10,657 nt of DNA from SKLM01 sp050049955 (GTDB lineage: Bacteria; Chloroflexota; Anaerolineae; B4-G1), in contig JASFVG010000136.1 in NCBI GenBank assembly GCA_050049955.1, positions 1 through 10,657 of the forward strand, given 5' to 3'. The notes beneath the pieces are model-generated. The model ran no database searches and was not told the DNA's origin. It worked only from the letters and a program-made list of their open reading frames with translations. Position 1 is the first letter of the stretch, and each line of letters starts with the position of its first letter. This document shows, piece after piece, positions 1 to 6,376 of the stretch. The position numbers were made by a program, and so were the translations under genes.

Positions 1-1295
1 TTGATCGTGTAGTGTGTGTTGTGGTCCGTGGTCCAGAGTTCCACGTGGGTGAGTGTGCTGTCGCGCTGCGCGGTGAAGACGTTCGTCATCCAGGCAGAGG
101 TGTCTCCGTAGCCAAAGCTTCCGACGAGCCCAGCCTCATCCCAATAGAGAAGCTCGGCGTGTGAATCCTGGGCCTCGTAGGTCAGGTAGGCGATCTCCGT
201 CATGCAGCTGGAATCGTACGCGAGCCAGAACGTTCCGTCATTCCCCCACTCCGCCCCCCAGCTGTTCTTGACAAGCCAGGCCCCCTCGCCGGGGGTCTCA
301 GAGTGCGGCACGTGGTCGTCCCAGCCGATAATCGAGACCAGGTGATTGGCGAAACCGACCTCCGTCGGGCACCCTACGTAGTCGTAGACGGTGAAGTATG
401 GCTCTCCTGTGGTATAGGCGTGCTCGCTCGCCCAGAAGAAGGCCATTGTCGTCGGCCCGTGCTCGTGGACTGCCTGCTTGATGAGATCGGTGGCGCCCTG
501 GTCCCCCGTCACGAACCGATACCCATTGACCCGCTTCACCACGGGGCAGGTGTCGCAGCCGGGGCAGGTGCTGTCACACATGAGGGCGTTGGGGTCGTAT
601 GGATTGCAGGATTCGAGGCTGGCGCCCTTGCGAATGAAGGACTCGCTGGCCAGCCAGCTCCATCCGCCGGCGAGACAGGGATCGTCGGCATCATCATAGT
701 AGTAGGTCCAAGCGGGATCGACGCATAGCGCCGCACTCTGCTCCGAGAAGTCGTACCCGATGCCCTCTGCCATCAGAACGGCCGACTCAAGGGCGGATGT
801 CGTGCCAAAGGCCCAGCAGGTTCCGCAGCCATCCTGCTGTTTGACCGCCGTCACCATGCCGTCGTCGCGCCAGTCGAAGGCGGATGGAAGGGGTTCGCCT
901 GTCTGCACCAACGGGAGATCACGGTCAAGGTGGCGCAGGTCGAGGGGCGGGGCGACGTAACCCGGGGCAAAGGGGGTCGTTCCGGCCCTGGGCCCCCAAG
1001 TTACCCCGGGCGCGCGAGCGGACTGGCTCCCACTGCGCCCGTGGGCTAGCGGTCCAGGAGCGGGGGGGGTGCCGGGCGGGAGGCGGTCCCCAGGCTGGCC
1101 ATACATCCCACCCTGCTGGCCTGGCTGGCCTGGTTGCCAGGTGGAAATCGCTGGACCTGCGGCGGAGGAGACCCGATCGGGCCGCGAGGGAGCAGCCGTC
1201 GTTGGCGCCTCCGCCACGAAGGTCGCAACGATCAGGATGGTCAGGGCTGCTAATCTGACTGGCGACCCGATCCGGTTTCGGGCACGGGTCACCAT
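1..1295 (-). CDS. Secreted papain-family (C1A) cysteine peptidase with lectin-like domain, 3' end outside window
   Basis: The frame stays open from an ATG at 1295 to the left edge (431 codons, no stop seen), so the C-terminus is missing. GGAGG lies 5 bases before the ATG. Residues 1-35 form a signal peptide (Arg-rich start, hydrophobic LAALTILIVATFVA, Ala-rich end). Residues 36-135 are a Pro/Gly/Gln-rich linker, partly collagen-like (GQPGQQGG). The catalytic domain begins near residue 136 with LPSAFDWRDDG, the usual mature start of papain-like enzymes. Catalytic residues are Q154 (oxyanion hole), C160 in CGTCWAF, H318 in ANHLVSIIGWDD and N344 in VKNSWGAEWG. A four-cysteine insert CDSTCPGCDTC occupies 240-250. 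From about 378 the sequence (WMTNVFTAQ, LTHVELWTT) resembles the lectin-like domain that follows some prokaryotic C1A peptidases; that domain match is from memory. Expected role: extracellular or surface proteolysis. No I29-type inhibitory propeptide is visible. Confidence 0.93.
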   Translation of the reverse strand, partial: MVTRARNRIGSPVRLAALTILIVATFVAEAPTTAAPSRPDRVSSAAGPAISTWQPGQPGQQGGMYGQPGDRLPPGTPPAPGPLAHGRSGSQSARAPGVTWGPRAGTTPFAPGYVAPPLDLRHLDRDLPLVQTGEPLPSAFDWRDDGMVTAVKQQDGCGTCWAFGTTSALESAVLMAEGIGYDFSEQSAALCVDPAWTYYYDDADDPCLAGGWSWLASESFIRKGASLESCNPYDPNALMCDSTCPGCDTCPVVKRVNGYRFVTGDQGATDLIKQAVHEHGPTTMAFFWASEHAYTTGEPYFTVYDYVGCPTEVGFANHLVSIIGWDDHVPHSETPGEGAWLVKNSWGAEWGNDGTFWLAYDSSCMTEIAYLTYEAQDSHAELLYWDEAGLVGSFGYGDTSAWMTNVFTAQRDSTLTHVELWTTDHNTHYTI

Positions 1296-1360
1296 GGCAC
1301 CTCCAGCTGATGATTTCGTCGTTGTGCACGATGCGGTGTCGATTGTGCCACCTTGAGAGC

Positions 1361-1389
1361 ATTATGGCATAGACTCTCACGCCTGTCCA
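1361..1389 (-). promoter_or_regulatory. Promoter of the C1A peptidase gene
   Basis: On the minus strand TGGACA (1389-1384, 5/6 to the -35 consensus) is followed by a 17-base spacer and CATAAT (1366-1361, 5/6 to the -10 consensus). Transcription would start near 1354, giving a leader of about 60 nt before the ATG at 1295. The -35 hexamer lies inside a perfect dyad, so a regulator bound there could block RNA polymerase. Confidence 0.7.
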
Positions 1390-1397
1390 GACAGGCG
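1380..1397. promoter_or_regulatory. Perfect 18-bp dyad, candidate operator over the peptidase -35 box
   Basis: CGCCTGTC-CA-GACAGGCG has two perfect 8-bp arms around a 2-bp centre and covers the whole -35 hexamer of the peptidase promoter. The position suits a repressor site. The nearest regulator gene is the divergent XRE-type gene at 1753, but a link between them is only inferred. A stem-loop role is less likely because the dyad lies upstream of the predicted transcription start. Confidence 0.5.
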
Positions 1398-1449
1398 GCA
1401 GGTGGCACCGGCAGGCTGGTTACCCAACAAGCACTATCGGGTTGCCGAG

Positions 1450-1478
1450 TTGACATACAGCCTTTTCTGTGATAGAAT
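1450..1478 (+). promoter_or_regulatory. Upstream promoter (P1) of the XRE-kinase gene group
   Basis: TTGACA (1450-1455, perfect -35) and TAGAAT (1473-1478, 5/6 to the -10 consensus) are separated by exactly 17 bases. The expected start is near 1485, about 270 bases before the XRE start codon. The spacer contains the small inverted repeat ACAG-N6-CTGT (1458-1471), which could be an autoregulatory site, but 4-bp arms arise easily by chance. Confidence 0.75.
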
Positions 1479-1484
1479 CGATGA

Positions 1485-1752
1485 GTAATGGATGTCGGCC
1501 CACGGGAGGGCTGCAGATCTCAGTCGGCAGCAACAAGAACGGGTAGCGCTGGTTCGTGCGACACCACGGCCGGGGAGACTTGACGCGAGCACGTAAGCCT
1601 TGTATGGTGAAACCCTCCCGGTAAGCGCGCTGTGCTCACCTGTAGCAGCAGATGTCTATGGCCTCTGAACGGGGGCAGTCGCTTCTTCTGCCGGATTCGG
1701 CAAGGCCTCGTTCGATGGAAAGTGCATCGCCTAGGGAGACAGGGAGATCGAT
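1485..1752 (+). ncRNA. Long structured 5' leader of the XRE gene, possible cis-acting RNA
   Basis: Transcripts from P1 would carry about 270 untranslated bases. CGGGAGGG (1503-1510) is perfectly complementary to CCCTCCCG (1613-1620), so an 8-bp stem could close a domain of about 100 bases. Further on GGCAG (1674-1678) can pair with CTGCC (1688-1692), nested within GAACG/CGTTC (1668-1672 and 1709-1713). Transcripts from P2 would lack the 5' strand of the large stem. I recognise no known riboswitch or RNA family; it could simply be a long untranslated region. Confidence 0.35.
1580..1608 (+). promoter_or_regulatory. Second promoter (P2) of the XRE-kinase gene group
   Basis: TTGACG (1580-1585, 5/6) and TATGGT (1603-1608, 4/6) have a 17-base spacer, giving a start near 1615 and a leader of about 140 nt. 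It lies 130 bases downstream of P1, so the two would act in tandem. The -10 box is only moderate. Confidence 0.45.
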
Positions 1753-2112
1753 ATGACCGAGAGATGTGCTTTTGGAAGGTGGCTGTTGGCGGAGCTCGCG
1801 AGCAGGCGTTGGTCTATGCGTGAGCTAGCGCGACAGACCGGGGTGAGCGAATCCACGATCTCCAGGATCATCAGCGGCAAGCGGAATCCGAGTTCTCGCC
1901 TATGTCGGAGAATGGCCAAGGCGCTTCACGTCCCACCAGTGACAATCTTCCGTGAGGCCGGCCTGCTGCCGGATTCCGACGAGGAAGCGCCAGGAGTCCG
2001 GGAGGCGCTCTATCTGTTTCGCGAGCTTCCGAGGGGCGAGCAACGCCGCATTCTGCTCATCATGCGGGCGCTGTTGGAAGAGCAGGAGCAGCTTGGTGTG
2101 GCATCTGGTTGA
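1753..2112 (+). CDS. XRE-family (Cro/C1-type HTH) transcriptional regulator
   Basis: A 119-residue protein with an N-terminal Cro/C1-type helix-turn-helix: MRELARQTG (22-30) is the first helix of the motif and SESTISRIISGK (32-43) the recognition helix, followed by RRMAKALHVPPVTIFREAGLL, typical of XRE proteins. The C-terminal 80-115 is charged and helical (REALYLFRELPRGEQRRILL) and probably serves dimerisation or partner contact. AGGGAG lies upstream of the ATG at a workable distance, and two promoters sit upstream. It probably binds DNA in the cytoplasm as a small repressor or activator; its target is unknown, with its own promoter and the divergent peptidase promoter as candidates. The kinase gene follows after about 150 bases on the same strand, so co-transcription is plausible. 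XRE proteins are not usual phosphorelay outputs, and no receiver domain is present. Confidence 0.88.
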   Translation: MTERCAFGRWLLAELASRRWSMRELARQTGVSESTISRIISGKRNPSSRLCRRMAKALHVPPVTIFREAGLLPDSDEEAPGVREALYLFRELPRGEQRRILLIMRALLEEQEQLGVASG

Positions 2113-2266
2113 CTTCCTCGTCTGCTGGATGCTTCTCGGCCCGGAGGTCCGGCTGCTGATCCTGAGCGAGCTTCGAACCAGGCACCGCCCAAGGTTGTGG
2201 CGGCATGCGCGTGGGGAAGTGTTGCTTATAGGCGCGTAATCGCAAACCCTGGTGTTGTTGGAGCAT

Positions 2267-4033
2267 ATGCCCACGCTAGTTGACACCAAGGGTCGTTTCC
2301 AGGTCGATCGGCTGCTGAGCAACCTGCGTTGGCTTTTGCTCCTGGGTGCGTCCCTGCTCTTGTTCTTTGAGGCCTTCGCCAGGGGCCAGGGCACCATAGA
2401 AGTCGCCTACCTGCTCCCACGGCTGTTGCTCGTCGTCGTTGCTGTCCTGTATAACCTCGCCGTCATCATCGTTCTCGCGCGTGGCCCGGTCTCGCACCTC
2501 TTCCCGGCTATCACGCTGGTCCTTGACACAGTTCTAATCATCGGCCTCGTCCTGACTTCAGGGGGTATGGCCAGCCTGCTGCTCGTGTTTGGCCTCTTTC
2601 CTGTCCTCACGGCGGCGCTCCGCTTTCACCAACCCACTAGCTTGCTTGCCTCCCTGATCGTGACCGCTGGCCTGGGGGGTGTGTTATTCTCCGCTACGCC
2701 TCGCAGTTCGTGGACCGGGCCCAATTCCCTGTTTGCCCTGGTGCTAGCATTGGCGATGGCAGCTGTGGTAGGCAGCGTGTTGAACATGCGGCTCCGCGCG
2801 GTCTCTGAGCGGAACAGGCAGCAGGAGATTGACGCCGAGCGTCGGAAACTCCACGCGGCGCGCGAGCAATCGCGGCTGACCTCTGAGCTTGCGAGCACAC
2901 TCAGCGCGACCCTGAAGTACGATACAGTGCTGGATGCCGTGCTTGAGATCGCCGAGAAGGGGCTGAAGGAGCTTGGTCGGGATGATGCCGTTCAAGTGGG
3001 TGCTGTACTACTGTTTGCAGGGGAGGAGCTCAGAATGGCCGAGGCGAGGCACGTGGCTCCTCAGGACTGGAAAGCCAGGTTCCCGGCGGAGAGAGGCGCG
3101 CTGGCTGAGGCTCTAGACAAAGCTGAGCCTGTCGTCATTAGCGAGCCCGGCGAAGATCCTGAACTGGGCCGCCTGGAGAGCATCGGGCTGTGCAGGGAGG
3201 CAATCGTCGTGCCGTTGCGGGCCGGCTTCGAGAGCTTTGGCGTGGTGGTTTTCGGGAGCGCGCAGCCGGGCTTGTACACCAAAGAACTGGAGAACCTGTT
3301 CGCCGCGATCTGCAACCAAGCCATTGTTGCCCTGCAGAACGCTCGGCTCTACCAGGACCTGCGGGAGGAGAAAGAACGCATTGTGGCTGTAGAGGAGGAT
3401 GCTAGGAAGAAGCTGGCTCGCAGCCTCCACGATGGGCCGACGCAGAGTATCGCGTCCATCGCCATGCGGGTCAACTATGTCCAAAGCCTTTTGGAGAGCG
3501 ACAGCGATTCACAGCAGATCGCTGAGGAACTCCGGCAGGTTGAGGTCCTCGCGCGCGAGACAACGAGCCAGATTCGCCACATGTTGTTCACGTTGCGACC
3601 GCTCATACTGGAGACCCAGGGACTCACGGCCGCGCTGGAGCACTACGTCCGCAGACTCAGCGAGGTGAGCAGCACAGTGGTGCATCTGGAGACGGACGAG
3701 GGCGCTGAAGACGCCCTGGCAAGGGAGAAGCAGGGCATTGTCTTCTACATCATCGAGGAGGCGATCAGCAACGCGTGCAAGCACTCGCAGGCCAATCAGG
3801 TTTGGGTACGTTTGAAGCGCCAGGATGATGAGACCCTCATCGCCGAGGTTGAGGACAATGGCGCCGGGTTCGATGTCGGCGAAGTGGAGATGGGCTACGA
3901 CCAGCGGGGTAGCCTGGGCCTGATCACCATGCGGGAGCGGGCTGAGCTCGCCGGCGGCGAGCTCGCGATTGCGTCATCTCCAGACCAGGGGACGAAGGTC
4001 AGGTTGGTCATCCGACCTCAGGGGACGTTCTAA
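2267..4033 (+). CDS. Membrane GAF-domain sensor histidine kinase, NarL/DegS type (HisKA_3)
   Basis: 588 residues if started at ATG 2267 (GGAG only 3 bases upstream); an in-frame GTG at 2252 would add five residues but has no ribosome binding site. Six hydrophobic segments are visible (about 20-36, 48-71, 79-96, 99-117, 125-143, 153-174). A charged helical linker (176-206) leads to a GAF domain (about 207-360). The dimerisation/phosphotransfer helix carries H388 in KKLARSLHDGPTQS, the signature of HisKA_3 kinases. The HATPase_c domain has the N box around N502 (EEAISNACKHS), G1 at 530-535 (DNGAGF) and G2 at 548-555 (GSLGLITM). It should autophosphorylate on H388 and pass phosphate to a NarL/LuxR-type response regulator, but none is encoded in the window. 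All catalytic motifs look intact. The signal is unknown; the GAF domain could bind a small ligand or heme. Confidence 0.93.
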   Translation: MPTLVDTKGRFQVDRLLSNLRWLLLLGASLLLFFEAFARGQGTIEVAYLLPRLLLVVVAVLYNLAVIIVLARGPVSHLFPAITLVLDTVLIIGLVLTSGGMASLLLVFGLFPVLTAALRFHQPTSLLASLIVTAGLGGVLFSATPRSSWTGPNSLFALVLALAMAAVVGSVLNMRLRAVSERNRQQEIDAERRKLHAAREQSRLTSELASTLSATLKYDTVLDAVLEIAEKGLKELGRDDAVQVGAVLLFAGEELRMAEARHVAPQDWKARFPAERGALAEALDKAEPVVISEPGEDPELGRLESIGLCREAIVVPLRAGFESFGVVVFGSAQPGLYTKELENLFAAICNQAIVALQNARLYQDLREEKERIVAVEEDARKKLARSLHDGPTQSIASIAMRVNYVQSLLESDSDSQQIAEELRQVEVLARETTSQIRHMLFTLRPLILETQGLTAALEHYVRRLSEVSSTVVHLETDEGAEDALAREKQGIVFYIIEEAISNACKHSQANQVWVRLKRQDDETLIAEVEDNGAGFDVGEVEMGYDQRGSLGLITMRERAELAGGELAIASSPDQGTKVRLVIRPQGTF

Positions 4034-4861
4034 GTGACTGGCTCTGCCCTGGCGTCAAGCGACGGCTGGCTATGGCTCGGGGGATCTCTGCTGCTGGCCG
4101 GTCTGTGGACAAACCTGGCGTGGCTCTATTCCCCGTGGGCCAAGGCCGGACGAGTGCCTGAGGACACCACGAGCCTCGCGGAGAGAACCATCGTTCAGCT
4201 TGTCAGCTGGCGCTTCTCACCAATGCTGCTCGGATCGCTCAGGCTACTCTACTTCATCGGGCTCCCTTTCGCCGCGCTCTTCTGGGGACACGATGCTATC
4301 GTCGCCCGCTTCCTGGGCCTCCAACGGCTCCTTCTACCCACGCACGCCGGTTTGGAGGGTAGCAGGTCAATGCAGGCCAACTGGGGCGATTGGGGGTCCG
4401 ACATCGGCTGGGCCGCCACCGTATTCCTGACTGCATGCGCCGTGCTCATGGCCGCGGGGTGGGCCCGACGGCGGGCCCTCGGAACCGGAGTGTCACGCCC
4501 GAAGCGCATAGCGATTTGGGGCGATCTGCGGGAGGCCCTGTACCACGAAATGCACTGGGCCTTCTATCGCAGCATCCCGATTGCGGGCCTCGGGCTCTAC
4601 TGGGGAAGCTGGGCGGGGCTGCTGCTTGCATCTCTGGAGGCGCTCGCCAACCCCGGATGGCGGAGAGAAATGCTCTCAGTGGAGCGATCAGCGGCGCTGC
4701 TACTTCGGGCTGCGCTCGCGGTCGTCAGCTGCCTGCTGTTCCTGCGTACTCAAAATCTCTGGTTGGCCGTACCCCTCCATTGGGGCGTGGCCCTGAGCGT
4801 TCGCCGGCTCTACCCAGGACAACCCGGTGGGCAGCTGGCGGGTGCTGACACTGGACCTTGA
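4034..4861 (+). CDS. Multi-pass membrane protein with CPBP-like motifs, possible intramembrane protease
   Basis: 275 residues starting with GTG directly after the kinase TAA, so translation is almost certainly coupled; AGGGGA lies about 10 bases upstream inside the kinase 3' end. Hydrophobic segments occur near 12-32, 66-84, 124-143, 183-204, 219-237 and 240-255. Residues 167-179 read EALYHEMHWAFYR, and 241-250 read NLWLAVPLHW. A Glu/His/Arg cluster at the start of one helix and a late hydrophobic helix with a single His resemble the EExxxR and FxxxH motifs of CPBP (CAAX-type) intramembrane proteases. The first motif departs from the canonical spacing, so the assignment is an inference and the protein could be a degenerate, non-catalytic relative. 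Its position suggests it works with or modulates the kinase. Confidence 0.72.
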   Translation: MTGSALASSDGWLWLGGSLLLAGLWTNLAWLYSPWAKAGRVPEDTTSLAERTIVQLVSWRFSPMLLGSLRLLYFIGLPFAALFWGHDAIVARFLGLQRLLLPTHAGLEGSRSMQANWGDWGSDIGWAATVFLTACAVLMAAGWARRRALGTGVSRPKRIAIWGDLREALYHEMHWAFYRSIPIAGLGLYWGSWAGLLLASLEALANPGWRREMLSVERSAALLLRAALAVVSCLLFLRTQNLWLAVPLHWGVALSVRRLYPGQPGGQLAGADTGP

Positions 4862-4923
4862 ACGACACCTCGTCCAACAGCCCAACGGGGGATTGCCTGA
4901 TCCAGCGGGGGGCAGGTGGGCCC

Positions 4924-4940
4924 GGCCCTAGGGAAGGGCC
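4924..4940. terminator. Hairpin at convergent gene junction, weak terminator candidate
   Basis: GGCCCT-AGGGA-AGGGCC makes a 6-bp GC-rich stem with a 5-base loop between the convergent membrane-protein genes. It overlaps the last codons and stop (4930-4928) of the minus-strand gene and has no T-run on either side, so intrinsic termination is uncertain. Confidence 0.25.
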
Positions 4941-5167
4941 AGCGCCAACACAATCAGTACGGTCAGCATCACTGCAGCTATGATCGCGATTCGTTTGAGA
5001 TCCGCGGTTACGTAGCGATATTCCTCAGCCAGGTCAAATGCCTCTGGTTGGGCTGGACCGGCGTCCCCTTTCTCGACGGGAACGAGCCTCTCTGCGCCTG
5101 GTTGCCTGAGCTGCGCCTCTGAAAGGCGGATGTCCTTGTCCCTCTTTCGTGATCCTCTCTTGGCCAA
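4928..5167 (-). CDS. Small single-pass membrane protein paired with sortase
   Basis: 79 residues starting with TTG at 5167; GAGGAGGGG 4 bases upstream is a strong ribosome binding site and supports this start. It begins 12 bases after the sortase stop, so the two genes form an operon. The N-terminal part is charged and polar (MAKRGSRKRDKDIRLSEAQL), 46-58 read DLAEEYRYVTADL, and 59-78 form a hydrophobic helix (IAIIAAVMLTVLIVLALAL), so it is probably a C-tail-anchored protein with its N-terminus in the cytoplasm. From memory, short proteins with the same EEYrYV-DLkRI-TM pattern are common in Chloroflexota genomes; no function is known to me. It could assist the sortase or be an unrelated membrane factor. 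Confidence 0.82.
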   Translation of the reverse strand: MAKRGSRKRDKDIRLSEAQLRQPGAERLVPVEKGDAGPAQPEAFDLAEEYRYVTADLKRIAIIAAVMLTVLIVLALALP

Positions 5168-5179
5168 GCTTCCCCTCCT

Positions 5180-6169
5180 CTAGGGCTCCAACGTGCCGAT
5201 GACGACAATGCGGTGCGTGTCGATACCGTACGGATAGCAGGAGACGAGGGTGAGCACCGGGGAGGATGTGGGCTCCAGCACGCTGACCTCCGTGGGCTCG
5301 ATGATGCGCTTCTGCGTCGCCACGTATCGATGCACCTGGGTCGCGGTGTGGACCAGGATCTCGGCGTCGAGGCTCAGGTCAGGTAGATCCTTGAATACCT
5401 CTCCGAAGATGTCGTTATGGGCTGAGATGACGCAGTTGCCGCGCTCGCCCGGGTTTGCGCTGCCGACGTGATGGCCCGCTCCCCGCTTCAACGTCTCCCA
5501 ATCGTCTCCTTCGACAACGGGTGCGTCCACACCGATAGACGGAATCTGGATTCGAACGGCCTGCTCCGGCCCGCGGGTCGGGGCCGGTAGCGGGGTGATG
5601 TCGCTGACGAGACTGCGCAGATGGGCCGGAATCTCCGCCGGTGCTGGACCGCCCGGGGAATCCGGAGGTGTGTGGCCTCCTGGAAGCACGACGTGGATCG
5701 GAGGCGTCGGAGTGGGCGTTGGCCACTCGCGGGCTAGGCTGGAAGTCTTGTTCATCTCACGCAGAGTGGCCAGCGAGCTGATCAGGACAATGACCAGCGC
5801 CGTCAAGACTCCCAGCTCAACCACCAGCAGACTCTTGTCGCGCAGCCAGTCCCACTGGAGTCTCCATCCACGCCAGCCTCGCCCTAGGCGCCATTCAAGT
5901 CTCGCGGCCCCGTCTTCCTTTTCGCCGGGCTCGATAACCGGGCGAGAGCGATAGTGTGCTGTCGCGCCCGTATCTCGAAAGCGTTCATCCAGCCTTGGAG
6001 GCGCCGCAGGGGATGGGGCGCTTGCCTTCGCCGCGTTCAAAGGGTTCAGCGATTCGGAGTGGTTGTCACGCTTGCGCAAGCGCTCCAATCGCGCCTCCCG
6101 CTTGCGGATGCGAAGGATGTCCTCCAGTTCTTCAATCGAGAGGTTTTCAACCAGGCGTCGGTCCTTCAT
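5180..6169 (-). CDS. Membrane-anchored sortase, class D/E-like
   Basis: 329 residues, ATG at 6169 with GAGG 5 bases upstream. Residues 1-35 are a highly charged helix (SIEELEDILRIRKREARLERLRKRD), 36-110 a polar cytoplasmic region rich in Arg and Trp, and 113-133 a TM segment (SLLVVELGVLTALVIVLISS). A Thr/Pro stalk (150-200) precedes the sortase domain (about 203-329): IPSIGVDAPVVEG, H251 in VISAHND, C311 in TLVSCYPYG and R320 in DTHR. His, Cys and Arg are the known sortase catalytic triad, and all are present. Sortases cleave a C-terminal sorting motif of exported proteins and join them to the envelope or to each other. No LPXTG-like substrate is visible here, although the C-terminus of the exported peptidase is cut off. 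The long cytoplasmic N-terminus is unusual for characterised Firmicute sortases. The LTLVSCYP context suggests class D or E; the class is not certain. Confidence 0.92.
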   Translation of the reverse strand: MKDRRLVENLSIEELEDILRIRKREARLERLRKRDNHSESLNPLNAAKASAPSPAAPPRLDERFRDTGATAHYRSRPVIEPGEKEDGAARLEWRLGRGWRGWRLQWDWLRDKSLLVVELGVLTALVIVLISSLATLREMNKTSSLAREWPTPTPTPPIHVVLPGGHTPPDSPGGPAPAEIPAHLRSLVSDITPLPAPTRGPEQAVRIQIPSIGVDAPVVEGDDWETLKRGAGHHVGSANPGERGNCVISAHNDIFGEVFKDLPDLSLDAEILVHTATQVHRYVATQKRIIEPTEVSVLEPTSSPVLTLVSCYPYGIDTHRIVVIGTLEP

Positions 6170-6290
6170 TCTACCTCGATCTATCGAGAGCCCACCTAAG
6201 GCCCTTCAGCGCGTACTCTCCCGCATGCTTCGGGCTGTCATACGAACGCACGGTGGCCGGACGCCCGACCCGCCAACGGAGCCTGAGTAG

Positions 6291-6303
6291 CTTGTCGGAC
6301 AAG
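6291..6303. promoter_or_regulatory. Perfect dyad CTTGTC-G-GACAAG in the methyltransferase-sortase gap
   Basis: A 13-bp perfect dyad with 6-bp arms lies in the 207-base gap between the methyltransferase stop and the sortase start. It could be a protein-binding site upstream of the sortase or a small hairpin (CTTGT/ACAAG, 3-base loop) after the methyltransferase; there is no T-run. No convincing promoter for the sortase was found in this gap, so the sortase may be transcribed by readthrough from the methyltransferase promoter. Confidence 0.3.
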
Positions 6304-6376
6304 GCCCTGATAGCAGTCGCTCCCGCCGGGCTCGTGGCCACTCCTTGGGGCTGCCGTAGCTGTCTTCAGCCGAGCG

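Larger units (their letters stand above)
1296..1752. other. Gene-free divergent regulatory region
   Basis: This 457-base gap separates the minus-strand peptidase gene from the plus-strand XRE gene. It holds the peptidase promoter and its dyad, two plus-strand promoters at 1450-1478 and 1580-1608, and a structured leader. Short reading frames here (for example ATG at 1481, 21 codons) have no ribosome binding site, so I see no coding gene. No tRNA-like fold or known riboswitch signature was recognised. Confidence 0.7.

Noticed and set aside
303..728. Plus-strand frame of 141 codons
   Set aside because: It is antisense to the catalytic domain of the C1A peptidase, whose Cys, His and Asn motifs read perfectly on the minus strand.
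925..1380. Minus-strand frame of 151 codons starting at 1380
   Set aside because: It is out of frame with the peptidase, lies across its promoter and start, and has a Cys/Arg/Pro-rich random composition. The frame from 1295 has the binding site, signal peptide and catalytic domain.
1481..1546. ATG-started 21-codon frame right at the P1 transcription start
   Set aside because: It has no ribosome binding site and no recognisable peptide; it begins at or before the expected first base of the transcript.
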